DNA of 64,000 nucleotides from Pseudarthrobacter oxydans (GCF_030812335.1 NZ_JAUSSN010000006.1:124001-188000); one strand, 5' to 3'; shown: positions 25,569-35,956, numbered from the stretch's first letter. Numbers and translations: made by a program. Notes: generated from the sequence alone by a model not told the origin.

Positions 25569-26720
25569 ATGGAATCGACAATGCAGCGCTCGGCCGAGGT
25601 GGAGTCCAGCCCCGCCGGCAGTGGCGTCAAGATTGGGTTTGCCCTGCCGCTGAACTCCGAAAATCGATGGTCGGACATGCTAGCAGTTCTCGTGTCCACC
25701 GACGCAGGTCCGATCTGCCGCGTTCTGGGGCTAGACGTCGATCCTGAACAAGTAGTCGTCCACCGCGAGCTGTCCCTGAACGCGGCCAATCGCCCCGACG
25801 TGATCCTGAAACTGGCGGGGGCAACCTTAGCTGTGCTCGAAGCCAAGGTCATGGCCGGGATCGGTCCCCGGCAACTGGATCGCTACTACGAAGCCGAGCC
25901 AAACGCCACTGCATATGCGTTGGTCTTCCCGGCGTCATTGGCCGTCGATGTTGAGGCTACCCCTCCCTGGCGAGGGATATCTTGGGAAAAGATCCTTGAG
26001 GCATATCTCGAAAGTGAAAGCGAGTGGGTCACGCTTGCGGCGAAATCCTGGCTAGACCATATGGCTGCAAGGTTGCCTCGGGTCGGAACGGATACAGTCT
26101 GGAACGCCCTAACTGAGGGGGAGGACTTTGTTGTTGCTATGCGCGCCCGTATGTCTTGGCTGTTCGGTCAGTTGGGTCGCGATGCTAGAAACACGGCCGG
26201 GCTGACCGGTTCTAGCGCTGGCATAAGTTGGGTCCTTTCGCTTTGGGCCGAAACAGCCGTTCCCGGATACTGGATTAAAGTTGAAATCGAGGAAAGCCTG
26301 CCCGTCCGGAACTACCCCGCGATCCACCGAGCGTCCAATCGTCACAAAGCTCTAGGCCCCTCGGCGAAAGTCATGCTGTGGCAGGGAAGCGTCAGCTCGT
26401 CCGATGGATTCGACTGGAACTACCTCCAAGCGCTGTGGCCGACGATGGCGGCAGCCAGGGATGACTGGGTTCGAAACTCTCCGAACCGAAAAGCCGAGCA
26501 TGAGAAAGCCGGGATCGCTCAAATGCGGGCTGCCGGCGTTCCGAGATGGGTCGGAATCGGCTTTGGCGAAGCACAGGCACGGATTTCCGGTTCCTGCATG
26601 TTCGGTGCCCGTATTCAGTTTGACGCAGACACAAGTCTCGGCCACATGTCCCAGGAAATCAGTCGGCTCTCAGTCTTAGCAAGACAGCTGGCTGAGGTGC
26701 ATTACAAACCGGCCGATTAG
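25569..26720 (+). CDS. PD-(D/E)XK nuclease superfamily protein
   Basis: A 383-aa protein with ATG 25569 preceded by GGAGG. The N-terminal 130 residues form a PD-(D/E)XK core: ENRWSDMLAVLV, NRPDVILKLAGATLAVLEAK with Asp and E-x-K, then GIGPRQLDRYYEAEP. The rest is helical with several tryptophans (GISWVLSLWAETAVPGYWIKV) and may bind DNA or protein. The family is found in defence islands as a lone nuclease. It precedes the methylase and helicase pair by about 255 bases on the same strand, so it may be a third component of that system. Confidence 0.75.
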   Translation: MESTMQRSAEVESSPAGSGVKIGFALPLNSENRWSDMLAVLVSTDAGPICRVLGLDVDPEQVVVHRELSLNAANRPDVILKLAGATLAVLEAKVMAGIGPRQLDRYYEAEPNATAYALVFPASLAVDVEATPPWRGISWEKILEAYLESESEWVTLAAKSWLDHMAARLPRVGTDTVWNALTEGEDFVVAMRARMSWLFGQLGRDARNTAGLTGSSAGISWVLSLWAETAVPGYWIKVEIEESLPVRNYPAIHRASNRHKALGPSAKVMLWQGSVSSSDGFDWNYLQALWPTMAAARDDWVRNSPNRKAEHEKAGIAQMRAAGVPRWVGIGFGEAQARISGSCMFGARIQFDADTSLGHMSQEISRLSVLARQLAEVHYKPAD

Positions 26721-26978
26721 AACCTAACAGAGCACATCCCCCTCCTATAGGAGCTGCTTTCCGGAGCTTTCGTTTCGCAGCAGTCAGGCGGAGAACTAAT
26801 CCTAAGGACCAATCTAAAGACTGATAACTACTGCTGTTCGGCATGGATGGGTATTTCCGATGAGCTCCCAACGTCGGGGTCCCTGTCGGGTGCGGCCAGT
26901 CCGAAGCCAAGGCCGACTGCGTGTCCGGGCTGTGCGTGGCAGGTCAGATAGTGGGTGCGCGGAAACTACAGTGATTAT

Positions 26979-29900
26979 ATGAGTGTGAACCGATACCAAC
27001 TATCCGCCCCGCAAGCTGTGGACTGGAATGGCACCGCCACCAACGGTGCCATACCGCGCAAGGTCTATATCGGGCCGGACCCCTACGGTATGGGCGGATT
27101 TCAAGTAGCAATCGCCGAGGTAAGCGCTCCGCCGTCGCGCGAGACCATGCTTTCACTCCATGCCGCACGCAAGGGAAAGCGCAACATCAGCCTTGTAGTC
27201 GCCGCTGTGAACGGTGACAACATCTGGTTGCTTGGCCCCGACGAGCAAACAGCGGTGGTAGACAACCTGACCCTCGACCAGGGACTGCGCCAGCTGCAGT
27301 CCGCGCTGGACGAACCCGATAGTCTGGCAGCTTATACGAGGCTGGGCTCACTCAGGCGGGCCTTGGACAGCACGAGTATCCCAGGATTTACGAATAATGG
27401 GCTGTTCGCCAGCTACCACCTTCGAGAGAATGTGCCCAAGCGCGCCGACTGGGGTGAAAAAAACGCTGCTGCGAAGAATCTGTTGGGGCTACGGCATCTC
27501 AAGCTCATTCACGGTCTAGGGTTTACTGCCAAGAGTACCGTCGGAAATGCGCTGGTACTCTCTGCGAGCACCGAATCGCCCCGTGCCGTGGCTGTGCTCC
27601 TGGACGAGACCGAACACTTTGAGAGTAAGAGTGCACGGTTTCAGCTGTCTCCGGTTGCATGGGGGCTTAATGTGGCAGCGAGGCAGGGAGTTCCCTGGCT
27701 TATCGTGCTGCGCAAAGATCAGATCCGTCTCTATCCCGGCAAGGATGGCGTCGGTGTAGGTCAAAAGGGCCAGGTCGAGACCTTCTTCGAAATTGACCTA
27801 GCCGCGATCGACGAAGCACATGCCGCGCTGTTACCCCTCGTGTTCTCCGCAGAAGCACTCGAACCCAACGGCACCGCGAAGCAGTTGTTGGATGACAGCA
27901 GCCGGTACGCCGCGCGCCTCGGAGTGCGCCTACGCGAACGGGTCTACGAACATGTCGTGCCGGGCATTGCTAAAGCGGTGGCAAAGCAACTTCCTCAACT
28001 CGGGCTCGAGGCTGACGCCGATGGCCTGGGGACGGCTTACCGGCTGACCCTTCGTCTGCTGTTCAGGCTGCTCTTCCAGGCCTATGCCGAGGACCGTGGC
28101 CTTCTACCTGCCGGCCGTAATGCACGTTATGACGCTAACAGCCTCAAGACCATCGCCCAGCGCGAGATCGACACCCAGCCTGAGGAATTCAGTACAGGCG
28201 CCAAATCGCTGTGGTTTGACCTTGTGCAGGTATGGAACGCGATCGATGAAGGCAACCCCTTGTGGGAGGTGCCGGCGTATAACGGGGGACTCTTTGGGTC
28301 CGATCCCGATCTGCATCCCGAAGGCGCACTTCTCGAAAAGCTGAGCCTCACGGATGATGTCCTGGGGCCTGCCCTGCAGCACATGCTCATCGACCTCGGT
28401 GAGGACGGGGTGCGCGGACCTGTCGACTTCAGATCCCTGAGCGTGCGTGAATTCGGGACGATTTATGAGGGTCTGCTGGAGAGCAGCCTTTCCGTGACAG
28501 ACATCGATCTCACCCTTGACACGAAGGGTACCTGGATTCCGGCGAAAGTCGGCGATGCAGTGGAGGCGGCGTCAGGCACTGTCTACTTCCATTCCGCGTC
28601 CGGCGAACGTAAAGCGACTGGGTCTTACTTTACTCCCGCAATCGTGGTCGATCACCTGATTGAAAGGTCCCTAGATCCGGCCCTGGACACCCACCTCGAG
28701 CGCATCCGCGAACACATCGAGGCAGGCGATGACGGAGCTGCGGCGCGCGACTTCTTCGACTTCCGTGTCGCGGACCTCGCCATGGGGTCAGGACATTTCC
28801 TCGTCGCAGCGGTCGACCGGATCGAGTCAAGGATGCGGTCGTTCCTCGCCGACCCCGACACGCAGGTTCCCGGCGTCAAAGACGAACTCATGCGCCTCGC
28901 CGGCGCAGCCAAGGCGGCCCTGGGCCGAGATGAGGCCGCGATCGGGGAGGTCGAACCAGCGGCACTCCTGCGCAGGCAGGTTGCTCGGAGATGCATCTAC
29001 GGTCTGGACATCAACCCACTCGCCGTTGAGCTCTCCCGACTCGCCTTATGGATCCATACCTTCGTCCCAGGCCTGCCAATGTCGAGCCTCGACCACGGTC
29101 TAGTCTGCGCAAACAGCCTCACTGGCATCGGCACGATTAACGAAGCCTTAGACGCGCTGCAACCGAAAAGGACCCCGGGCCAGGCCACCTTTTTCGACGA
29201 AATAATCGATGGCAACCTCATCACCGCAAAGGCGTTGCTGCTCGATGCGGCCAACGCCGGAGAAGCCAGCAAGAAAGAAGTGCGAGACGGAGTTGCTCTC
29301 GCCCGAAAAGCCAAGGAAGCTGCAGAACCGACCAAACTGATCTTCGACGCGGCGGTGGCCGCGCGGCTCGGAGCGGTGAACGCTGACGCGATCTTCACCG
29401 AGGAGGAGCTCAACGAATTATCACACAGCCATACCGTGGCCGAGGCGGTCGATAAGCTTGCGCCAGCACACATGCCCTACCTTTTCCCGGAGGTCTTCAT
29501 TCGGGAAAATCCCGGTTTCGACATTCTGCTTGGCAACCCGCCATGGGAAAAGGTCAAGGTGGAAGAACACCAGTGGTGGGGGCTCCGCATACCTGGCTTG
29601 CGAGGCATGCCGCAAAAGCAGAAAAACGCAGCACTGAAGGCCTTCCAGCAAGCGCGGCCTGATCTGATGGCCGAGTATCAGGCAGAAGTTGAAAAAGTCG
29701 ACGCACTGCGGGCGGTGCTGATCAAGGGGCCCTACCCTGGACTTGGGTCCAGTGGCGACCCTGATCTGTATCAGGCATTCGCCTGGCGCAATTGGCACCT
29801 GCTTCGCGAGGGAGGACGCTCAGCCGTCGTGCTCCCGCGCGGTGCACTGTCCGGTTCAGGTGTGGCTCCCTGGCGCAGGGAGGTTCTCAACGGAGGATCG

Positions 29901-31007
29901 TTCGCGGATGTCTGTTTTCTGACCAACGCGGGTGGTTGGATCTTCGAAAGCGTCCACAATTCTTACACGGTGGGCCTAACAGTAATCGAGCGCGGCGGCG
30001 AATCGGTGGTCCGTTCCTGTGGACCGTTCAGCAACGCGGAAGAGCTGAGCCGGGCCAAGGAGAGACTGTCCGCTGTGAACGCCGATGAGTTCTTGTCCTG
30101 GTCGGACACTGCCGCCTTTCCACTCATCCCTGATGCTTCGTCCGCGGAGGTCTTCCGCCTGATGAGGAAGCAGCCGAGGTTTGATCGAGCGGACGACACG
30201 TGGGAGTTTCGGCCATTCCGAGAATTGGATGCCAGCAATGACAAGGCGCTGCTGCAGTTTGATGTTGATGAGCCCGGAGGCCGGATTCCCGTGTTCGCCG
30301 GCGCCTCTTTCAATCTCTGGGATCCCGATCTAGGGAAACCATATGCATACGCAGACCCGGAGAAACTGAAGGCGCACCTGCTTAAGAAACTCAAAGCAGC
30401 GGGGAAGAGCCGCCGCTCTGCATATTTCGGTCTTGACTTCCCTAACGAAGGTCTCCCTCTCGACAAGCCGCGAATCGCATTCCGTGACATCGCTAGATCG
30501 AATGACACGCGCACTACTATCGTTGGCCTTATCCCTCCAGGAACTTCGGCGACACACAAGGCACCTGTGCTTGTTCAGCGTGCCGGCGATGCAAAGACGA
30601 CAGCGTTCTTGTTAGGTGTGATGTGCTCCATCCCCTTCGACTGGTACATGCGTCGATGGGTGGAGCTGACATTCTCCTACGAGCTGCTTAACCCGAGTCC
30701 TGTGCCTAGGCCCGATAGCAGCGATCCTTTGCGTCAGCGCGTCACAGCCATCGCCGGGCATCTGGCCGCGGTCGATGACCGCTATGCTGACTGGGCGGCT
30801 GAGGTTGGCGTTTCGTGTGGTTCGGTCACAGATGCGGCAATTAGGTTTGATCTGACGGCCGAGCTCGACGCGCTGGTGGCCTTGCTGTACGGACTCAGCG
30901 AGGCGCAGACAACTCACGTTTTCGAGACCTTTCATCGTGGGTGGGATTACCTTCCCCGGCTCGATGCGGTTCTGGAGCACTATGCTGCGTGGAAGGATAA
31001 GGCGTGA
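26979..31007 (+). CDS. Large Eco57I-type adenine-N6 DNA methyltransferase
   Basis: A 1342-aa protein (start ATG 26979, MSVNRYQLS). The N-terminal 350 residues are a Type IIG/ISP-like region (GVPWLIVLRKDQIRLYPG). A helical part follows (about 350-560), then the methylase: motif I VADLAMGSGHFLV near residue 602 with GLDINPLAVELSRLALWIH, and motif IV FDILLGNPPWEKV near 851. The C-terminal 350 residues are a target-recognition-type region. It should methylate adenine in a long recognition site. It overlaps the helicase gene by GTGA at 31004-31007, so both are made together. The arrangement resembles the methylase plus SNF2 half of class 1 DISARM, but DrmA, DrmB and DrmC are absent. Confidence 0.9.
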   Translation: MSVNRYQLSAPQAVDWNGTATNGAIPRKVYIGPDPYGMGGFQVAIAEVSAPPSRETMLSLHAARKGKRNISLVVAAVNGDNIWLLGPDEQTAVVDNLTLDQGLRQLQSALDEPDSLAAYTRLGSLRRALDSTSIPGFTNNGLFASYHLRENVPKRADWGEKNAAAKNLLGLRHLKLIHGLGFTAKSTVGNALVLSASTESPRAVAVLLDETEHFESKSARFQLSPVAWGLNVAARQGVPWLIVLRKDQIRLYPGKDGVGVGQKGQVETFFEIDLAAIDEAHAALLPLVFSAEALEPNGTAKQLLDDSSRYAARLGVRLRERVYEHVVPGIAKAVAKQLPQLGLEADADGLGTAYRLTLRLLFRLLFQAYAEDRGLLPAGRNARYDANSLKTIAQREIDTQPEEFSTGAKSLWFDLVQVWNAIDEGNPLWEVPAYNGGLFGSDPDLHPEGALLEKLSLTDDVLGPALQHMLIDLGEDGVRGPVDFRSLSVREFGTIYEGLLESSLSVTDIDLTLDTKGTWIPAKVGDAVEAASGTVYFHSASGERKATGSYFTPAIVVDHLIERSLDPALDTHLERIREHIEAGDDGAAARDFFDFRVADLAMGSGHFLVAAVDRIESRMRSFLADPDTQVPGVKDELMRLAGAAKAALGRDEAAIGEVEPAALLRRQVARRCIYGLDINPLAVELSRLALWIHTFVPGLPMSSLDHGLVCANSLTGIGTINEALDALQPKRTPGQATFFDEIIDGNLITAKALLLDAANAGEASKKEVRDGVALARKAKEAAEPTKLIFDAAVAARLGAVNADAIFTEEELNELSHSHTVAEAVDKLAPAHMPYLFPEVFIRENPGFDILLGNPPWEKVKVEEHQWWGLRIPGLRGMPQKQKNAALKAFQQARPDLMAEYQAEVEKVDALRAVLIKGPYPGLGSSGDPDLYQAFAWRNWHLLREGGRSAVVLPRGALSGSGVAPWRREVLNGGSFADVCFLTNAGGWIFESVHNSYTVGLTVIERGGESVVRSCGPFSNAEELSRAKERLSAVNADEFLSWSDTAAFPLIPDASSAEVFRLMRKQPRFDRADDTWEFRPFRELDASNDKALLQFDVDEPGGRIPVFAGASFNLWDPDLGKPYAYADPEKLKAHLLKKLKAAGKSRRSAYFGLDFPNEGLPLDKPRIAFRDIARSNDTRTTIVGLIPPGTSATHKAPVLVQRAGDAKTTAFLLGVMCSIPFDWYMRRWVELTFSYELLNPSPVPRPDSSDPLRQRVTAIAGHLAAVDDRYADWAAEVGVSCGSVTDAAIRFDLTAELDALVALLYGLSEAQTTHVFETFHRGWDYLPRLDAVLEHYAAWKDKA

Positions 31008-34000
31008 CGGGCAAGGAGACGCTCCCTGCCTTCGCAAGCAACAGGGCCGACCTAAATCAAACTGTTGCGGGCGAAGTGAGTAAGATGTTCCGCATCCTGC
31101 GTGAGAAGTACGCAGAACATCCCGCCGTTGCTATCGCGACCGCCTACATCAACCCTGGCGGTTTCAGCCTTCTGGCTGACGAGCTTGAAAAAGCGCCATG
31201 TATCCGTCTGCTGCTCGGTGCGGAACCCGAACAGGCTTCCGTACGCGCCATCGCCGAGAACAACGGCGACCGGGACGAACGAGTGTCCGCCGCCTTGCGC
31301 AACCATGACGATTGGCTTCACGCTGAACGCGACACCATGGGCTTTAGCCGCGAATCCACCATGCAGGCAAAAAGGCTTGTGGAATGGCTGCAATCCGTCG
31401 ATCCCTTGGGCGAGGCCAAAGTTGAGGTACGCCGCTACGCCAAGGGATTCCTCCACGGGAAGGCGTTCATTTCAGATGACCCGACGATGCCCGCAGTACT
31501 GGCCGGATCCAGCAACATGACTTTTGCCGGGCTCAGCATGAACGCAGAACTCAACCTGGGCTACCCCGCCGGAGACACGCACCATGCAGCCAAGGTCGTG
31601 GACTGGTTCGAACATTACTGGGAGCAGAGCGAACAGTTCGACCTCAAGGGCTTGTACGAACACCAGTGGCACGCCCACACGCCGTGGACGATCTTCATGC
31701 GCATGCTTTGGGAGCTCTACGGGGCAAACATTGAGGAGGAGCGGACTCCGTCCACCGCGTTCAACCTCGCCCGATTCCAAAGCGATGGCGTGGCCCGAAT
31801 GGAGCGGCTGCTCAACACTCTCGGCGGCGTTCTCGTTGCCGACGAAGTTGGTCTGGGCAAGACCTTCCTGGCCGGCGAAGTGATCCACCGCGCCACAGAA
31901 GAACGCCGTCAGCGCGTGCTTATCATCTGTCCCGCATCCCTCAAGAAAGGAATGTGGGAGCCCTTCCTGCATAAGAGGGGTTTTCGCCTGACAGACGTTT
32001 TCTCCTACGAGGAGATTCGTAACCGGATGGACGAGAGCCATCCACTCCACGAATCGTTCCGGCGTCAAATCGAGGAGTACGCGATGGTTGTGATCGACGA
32101 GGCTCACAACCTCCGCAATGCATCCACGGCTCGCGCCGAGGCCGTTGACCGGGCAATACTCGGGGGAAAAGTCCCTAAGAAAGTCGTCCTGCTGACCGCA
32201 ACACCAGTAAACAACAGCCTCTCTGATCTCGAAACACTCATCAAGTACTTCGTCAGGGACGACGCGCAATTTGCCAGCCTCAATATTCCGAGCATCCGCG
32301 GGTATATCAAGGCGGCGCAGGCGTTGGAACCGGAAAATCTGACGCCCGAACATCTTTTCGACCTCATGGACCAGGTTGCGGTTCGTCGCACCCGCAAGTT
32401 CGTCAAAGAGCAGTACCCCAATGAGACCATCGACGGCCCGGACGGCAAACCAGTCGTTATCAAATTCCCGAAACCTAAGGTTCGCCGTATCGATTACGAC
32501 CTCGACGATTCGGGTACCGAGCTGATCAAGCGCGTTGTCTACGCGCTTGACCTGCCCGACGACACGCCTCTGGTCGCGAAGTACTCAGAACGCCGAATGG
32601 ATCCAAACCGGCTCGTGCTGGCAAGATATACCTCCAGTGCATACTCACTAAGCCAAGAGCTTGAAGCATTCCAGATCAGCAACGCCGGTCTCCTGCGCTC
32701 GGCGCTGTTGAAGCGGCTGGAAAGCAGCCCAAAGGCCCTTGCCAACACTCTCGGTGTGCTGACGGCCGCGCACCACACGTTCCTCGATGCTCTCGACAAG
32801 GGATATGTACTGCGCGGCGAGGCTCTGCGGGATTGGGCCTCCTCCGAATCTGACGACTTGGAGACTTTTGTCGCCGACCTCGATGAAAGCGATGTCGGCC
32901 AGGCCGAGAGCCGTTCGGGTTTCCACTACGAAGCCCTCCGAGAGGACGTAACTTCCGACCTTGCGCTGCTCGAACAGCTCAGACAGCTGGCTGTCGCAAC
33001 AGCCAAAGACGGAGATTCAAAGGCAGACAGGCTGATCCACGAACTCACCGAAATCGCCCGCCAGGCACGGGTGATTGATCCCAACGGGCTGTCGTCGAGT
33101 GACCGGCGCAAAGTTATCGTGTTTTCCACATACTCCGACACGATCGTTGATCTCCACGAACGCGTCACGGCGGCACTTGCGGCGAACCCTGATTCAGCCC
33201 TGGCCGACTACGTCGGGCGGCTGCCTCCACCTGTGATGGGGGCATATGCCTCAACGCAGAGAGCCGGGAAATCGGGCGGCGTGGACCAGGGCGGCAGGGC
33301 TGCGATCGTCGAAGGATTCGCGCCGGAGACCGCAGGCCGCATGGGAGACGACGGAACACCGCATGCCCAGGACAAGTACGACATTCTGCTGACCACGGAC
33401 GTGCTTGCCGAGGGGGTGAACCTGCAACAGGCCGGGCAGATCATTAACTATGATCTGCCGTGGAATCCCATGCGGATCGTGCAGCGGCACGGCCGAGTCG
33501 ACCGCATCGGAAGCAAACACGACACCGTCGAACTAGGACTGTTCTTTCCTTCGGATGAACTCGACTTACTGCTCAAGCTGGAAGAAACACTCGAACGCAA
33601 ACTGGCCCAGGCGGAAGCGGCGGTCGGAACAGGCCAAGTCTTACCTGGACGCAAGGCAGCCAAAGAAGTCGTCCTCACCGACAAGGTCCGGGCCGTCGAA
33701 CAGATCGAGGACCTGCTCGAATCCCGAGGCAGCAGCGCAGCGTTATCAGGGGAAGAGTACCGCCGCCGCCTCTTCACCGATATCACCAGCGACCTCATGG
33801 CCGAACACGAAATCACATCTCTGCCCTACGGGTCGGGAAGCGGGTTCGAGAACCCCCATATTGAAGGGAACGGTTACGTATTCTGTATTAAAATCGCTGG
33901 CCACTCCCAGCCCTGGTTCAGATACGTGCCGGCAGATCAGCACTGGAAGATGACGGGAGAGCCCGGTAGCCGGAGGATCGTGGCTGACACACTCCGCAGC

Positions 34001-34465
34001 CTGGTAGCAGCCGACCCTCAGTCTCCACATGTTCCTCGCTGGATGACTGAAGAAGTCTATGATCGCGCGTTCGATGCTTGGGAAGCTGCACGCGACGATG
34101 CCTTCGGGAGCTGGCGAAGCCTGACCGACGTGAACAATCTTCTTCCCGAACCGCCAAAGTCATTCAGGGATGCAAGTGCTTTGGTCTACAAGAGCGGGTC
34201 CTTTCTGGGGCCAGAAGACCAGCGCGAGCTCCTCCGTAAACTCGGCAGCGTCCCTTCCGCCAAGGTCGCCCGTGCGGTTCGCTCAGCCTTGAACACCGGA
34301 GGCACCCCGACGGAACGGATCGGGATGGTCGCCCATGAACTGGAGGCGGCGGGCATTCAGCCGCCGGCTAAGGTCCACCCATTGCCAGTGGTAAACGAGA
34401 GTGAAGTTCGGCTCGTCGTGTGGATGGCGGTAAGGGGGACACACAGCACGACCGCCGGTGGATAG
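31004..34465 (+). CDS. PLD-domain SNF2-type helicase/translocase
   Basis: A 1153-aa protein from GTG 31004, coupled to the methylase by a 4-base overlap. Residues 1-230 are a phospholipase D-like domain with one HKD-type motif (FLHGKAFIS near 148-156, then AGSSNMTFAGL), a probable nuclease. The helicase follows: Walker A VADEVGLGKT (near 283), DEAH-like VVIDEAHNLRN (near 363), LLTATPVNNS, and the C-terminal motif VI QRHGRVDRIG (near 826). The remaining 300 residues are helical. An ATP-driven translocase with a nuclease head fits the restriction side of a two-protein modification system. The single HKD suggests that it dimerises to cut; that is inference. Confidence 0.9.
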   Translation: MTGKETLPAFASNRADLNQTVAGEVSKMFRILREKYAEHPAVAIATAYINPGGFSLLADELEKAPCIRLLLGAEPEQASVRAIAENNGDRDERVSAALRNHDDWLHAERDTMGFSRESTMQAKRLVEWLQSVDPLGEAKVEVRRYAKGFLHGKAFISDDPTMPAVLAGSSNMTFAGLSMNAELNLGYPAGDTHHAAKVVDWFEHYWEQSEQFDLKGLYEHQWHAHTPWTIFMRMLWELYGANIEEERTPSTAFNLARFQSDGVARMERLLNTLGGVLVADEVGLGKTFLAGEVIHRATEERRQRVLIICPASLKKGMWEPFLHKRGFRLTDVFSYEEIRNRMDESHPLHESFRRQIEEYAMVVIDEAHNLRNASTARAEAVDRAILGGKVPKKVVLLTATPVNNSLSDLETLIKYFVRDDAQFASLNIPSIRGYIKAAQALEPENLTPEHLFDLMDQVAVRRTRKFVKEQYPNETIDGPDGKPVVIKFPKPKVRRIDYDLDDSGTELIKRVVYALDLPDDTPLVAKYSERRMDPNRLVLARYTSSAYSLSQELEAFQISNAGLLRSALLKRLESSPKALANTLGVLTAAHHTFLDALDKGYVLRGEALRDWASSESDDLETFVADLDESDVGQAESRSGFHYEALREDVTSDLALLEQLRQLAVATAKDGDSKADRLIHELTEIARQARVIDPNGLSSSDRRKVIVFSTYSDTIVDLHERVTAALAANPDSALADYVGRLPPPVMGAYASTQRAGKSGGVDQGGRAAIVEGFAPETAGRMGDDGTPHAQDKYDILLTTDVLAEGVNLQQAGQIINYDLPWNPMRIVQRHGRVDRIGSKHDTVELGLFFPSDELDLLLKLEETLERKLAQAEAAVGTGQVLPGRKAAKEVVLTDKVRAVEQIEDLLESRGSSAALSGEEYRRRLFTDITSDLMAEHEITSLPYGSGSGFENPHIEGNGYVFCIKIAGHSQPWFRYVPADQHWKMTGEPGSRRIVADTLRSLVAADPQSPHVPRWMTEEVYDRAFDAWEAARDDAFGSWRSLTDVNNLLPEPPKSFRDASALVYKSGSFLGPEDQRELLRKLGSVPSAKVARAVRSALNTGGTPTERIGMVAHELEAAGIQPPAKVHPLPVVNESEVRLVVWMAVRGTHSTTAGG

Positions 34466-34750
34466 CTACTATTTCTGTCCTCGGGGCCTGCCAGATCGGG
34501 AGACAACGCTGCCCAAACTTTCTGCATGACGCTTGACCGAGAGATTTGTTGTCCGGGCGCGGAGGTCGCGGCTGCGGCTAAAAGTGAGCGTCTCTACGAC
34601 CACTGCTATTCGCGTCACCGCTGGTCAGCGGATGGTCGTTTCGGAAGGCAGGGCCGCTCCGAAGCCATTCCCCTTGGATGCTGAGGGGACGACAGATGGC
34701 GGATACGCTTGGGACTTGAATACAAGGTTTGCCGTTCGGGGGGATTGTTT
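34466..34750. other. Spacer between helicase and SRA-HNH gene
   Basis: About 285 bases. A short plus frame (34533-34841) has no recognisable content and overlaps the next gene. No terminator hairpin was found, so read-through from the helicase gene is possible. Confidence 0.4.
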
Positions 34751-35956
34751 ATGGGTGCACTATCAGACCTTACTGAGGCAACGGCTGTTGACCGGGCGGT
34801 CGGTGAATTTAGGGCTTTGGGGCGGGAATCGTTCCTACTGAAATACGGGCATCGGCCATCGGCTAGATACTTCGCTCATATCGACGGACTTCACATCGAC
34901 TCCAAGCCTCTGTTATCGGTCGCCTACGGCTTTCAGTATCCGGATCGTGGCCCCCTTGAAGTTCGGTTCTTTTCCGGAGGTGAGGAGAGCAGGCGGGCCT
35001 TGCGTCGCTTCGGCCATGACCTTGTCGAGTTGCCGTTATCTGCAGGCGGCCCCTCCGTTGTTTATGGGAAGATTCCGGACTGCCCGGCTGGAACGGTGTT
35101 CAAGAATCGTCGGGAAGCCTATGACGCGGGCGTGCACCGGACCACTCAGGCCGGTATCGCCGGCCAGGCTGAGGGAACACAGTCCGTGTGTCTCTCGGAT
35201 GGGTACTCGGACGATGAGATCCAGGGCGACCTCATCACATATACGGGTTTTGGCGGCAGAGATGCAAACACGGGGCGTCACATCGCTGATCAGAAACTTG
35301 AACAGGGAAACCTCGGGCTTGTCGAAAACTACAAGCTTGGCAGGCCGGTCCGTGTCCTGGTCAAGGAATCCGTGCTTACCGGCAGGCGGGCCGACACCGA
35401 ATACATCTACCTTGGCCTATTCGTAGTCGCTGGTTGGAGTTGGGGCATGCGCGACGGCTTCAAGGTCCTCGTTTACCAGCTGCGGGCAGTAGCTGGTGAC
35501 AGTATCACCGCTGACGAAACTGCGGAGACCCTGACGCGCGGCGAAGAAACACCCACTCAGCGCCGCAGTTCAACCGTGAACCGTATCGTGCGGAACTATG
35601 AAGTGGCTGCCTCCGTCAAGAGGCTCTATGACAACACCTGCCAGATTTGCAGTACTCGGCTCGAGACGGCTGCCGGGCCCTACTCCGAAGGCGCCCACAT
35701 CCGTCCGCTGGGCATTCCCCATAACGGACCGGACACCCTGGATAACATCTTGTGTCTCTGCCCGAACTGCCACGTCCTGCTCGATGGTCACGCACTTACG
35801 GTGCAACCCGATGGCACAGTCCTGAAGCGTGGCGAGCCGGCCGGGACGCTCACAGTCTCAACCGCACATAACCTGAACTTTTCAAACCTTGCATACCAGC
35901 TGGAGATTTCGACTGGTGTGTCGAACCTCGGCCGCGGGGGAGTGGACAGTACGTGA
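34751..35956 (+). CDS. SRA-HNH type IV restriction endonuclease (ScoMcrA-like)
   Basis: A 401-aa protein from ATG 34751, preceded by GGGGGG. Three parts are seen: an N-terminal head (AVGEFRALGRESFLLKYGH to about residue 105), a YDG/SRA domain (VYGKIPDCPAGTVFKNRREA, then IVY-like LITYTGFGGRDANTG and LGRPVRVL) at about 115-260, and a C-terminal HNH nuclease (NTCQICSTRLE, SEGAHIRPLGIPHNGPD, LCLCPNCHVLLD). The order is that of the Streptomyces ScoMcrA-type enzymes, which cut 5-methylcytosine and, in some members, phosphorothioated DNA. It is separated from the methylase-helicase pair by about 285 bases. It should destroy cytosine-modified incoming DNA while tolerating the adenine methylation made next door. 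Confidence 0.85.
   Translation: MGALSDLTEATAVDRAVGEFRALGRESFLLKYGHRPSARYFAHIDGLHIDSKPLLSVAYGFQYPDRGPLEVRFFSGGEESRRALRRFGHDLVELPLSAGGPSVVYGKIPDCPAGTVFKNRREAYDAGVHRTTQAGIAGQAEGTQSVCLSDGYSDDEIQGDLITYTGFGGRDANTGRHIADQKLEQGNLGLVENYKLGRPVRVLVKESVLTGRRADTEYIYLGLFVVAGWSWGMRDGFKVLVYQLRAVAGDSITADETAETLTRGEETPTQRRSSTVNRIVRNYEVAASVKRLYDNTCQICSTRLETAAGPYSEGAHIRPLGIPHNGPDTLDNILCLCPNCHVLLDGHALTVQPDGTVLKRGEPAGTLTVSTAHNLNFSNLAYQLEISTGVSNLGRGGVDST

Noticed and set aside
26721..26978. CRISPR-like or ncRNA content between nuclease and methylase genes
   Set aside because: No repeats with constant spacing and no stable long hairpin seen.
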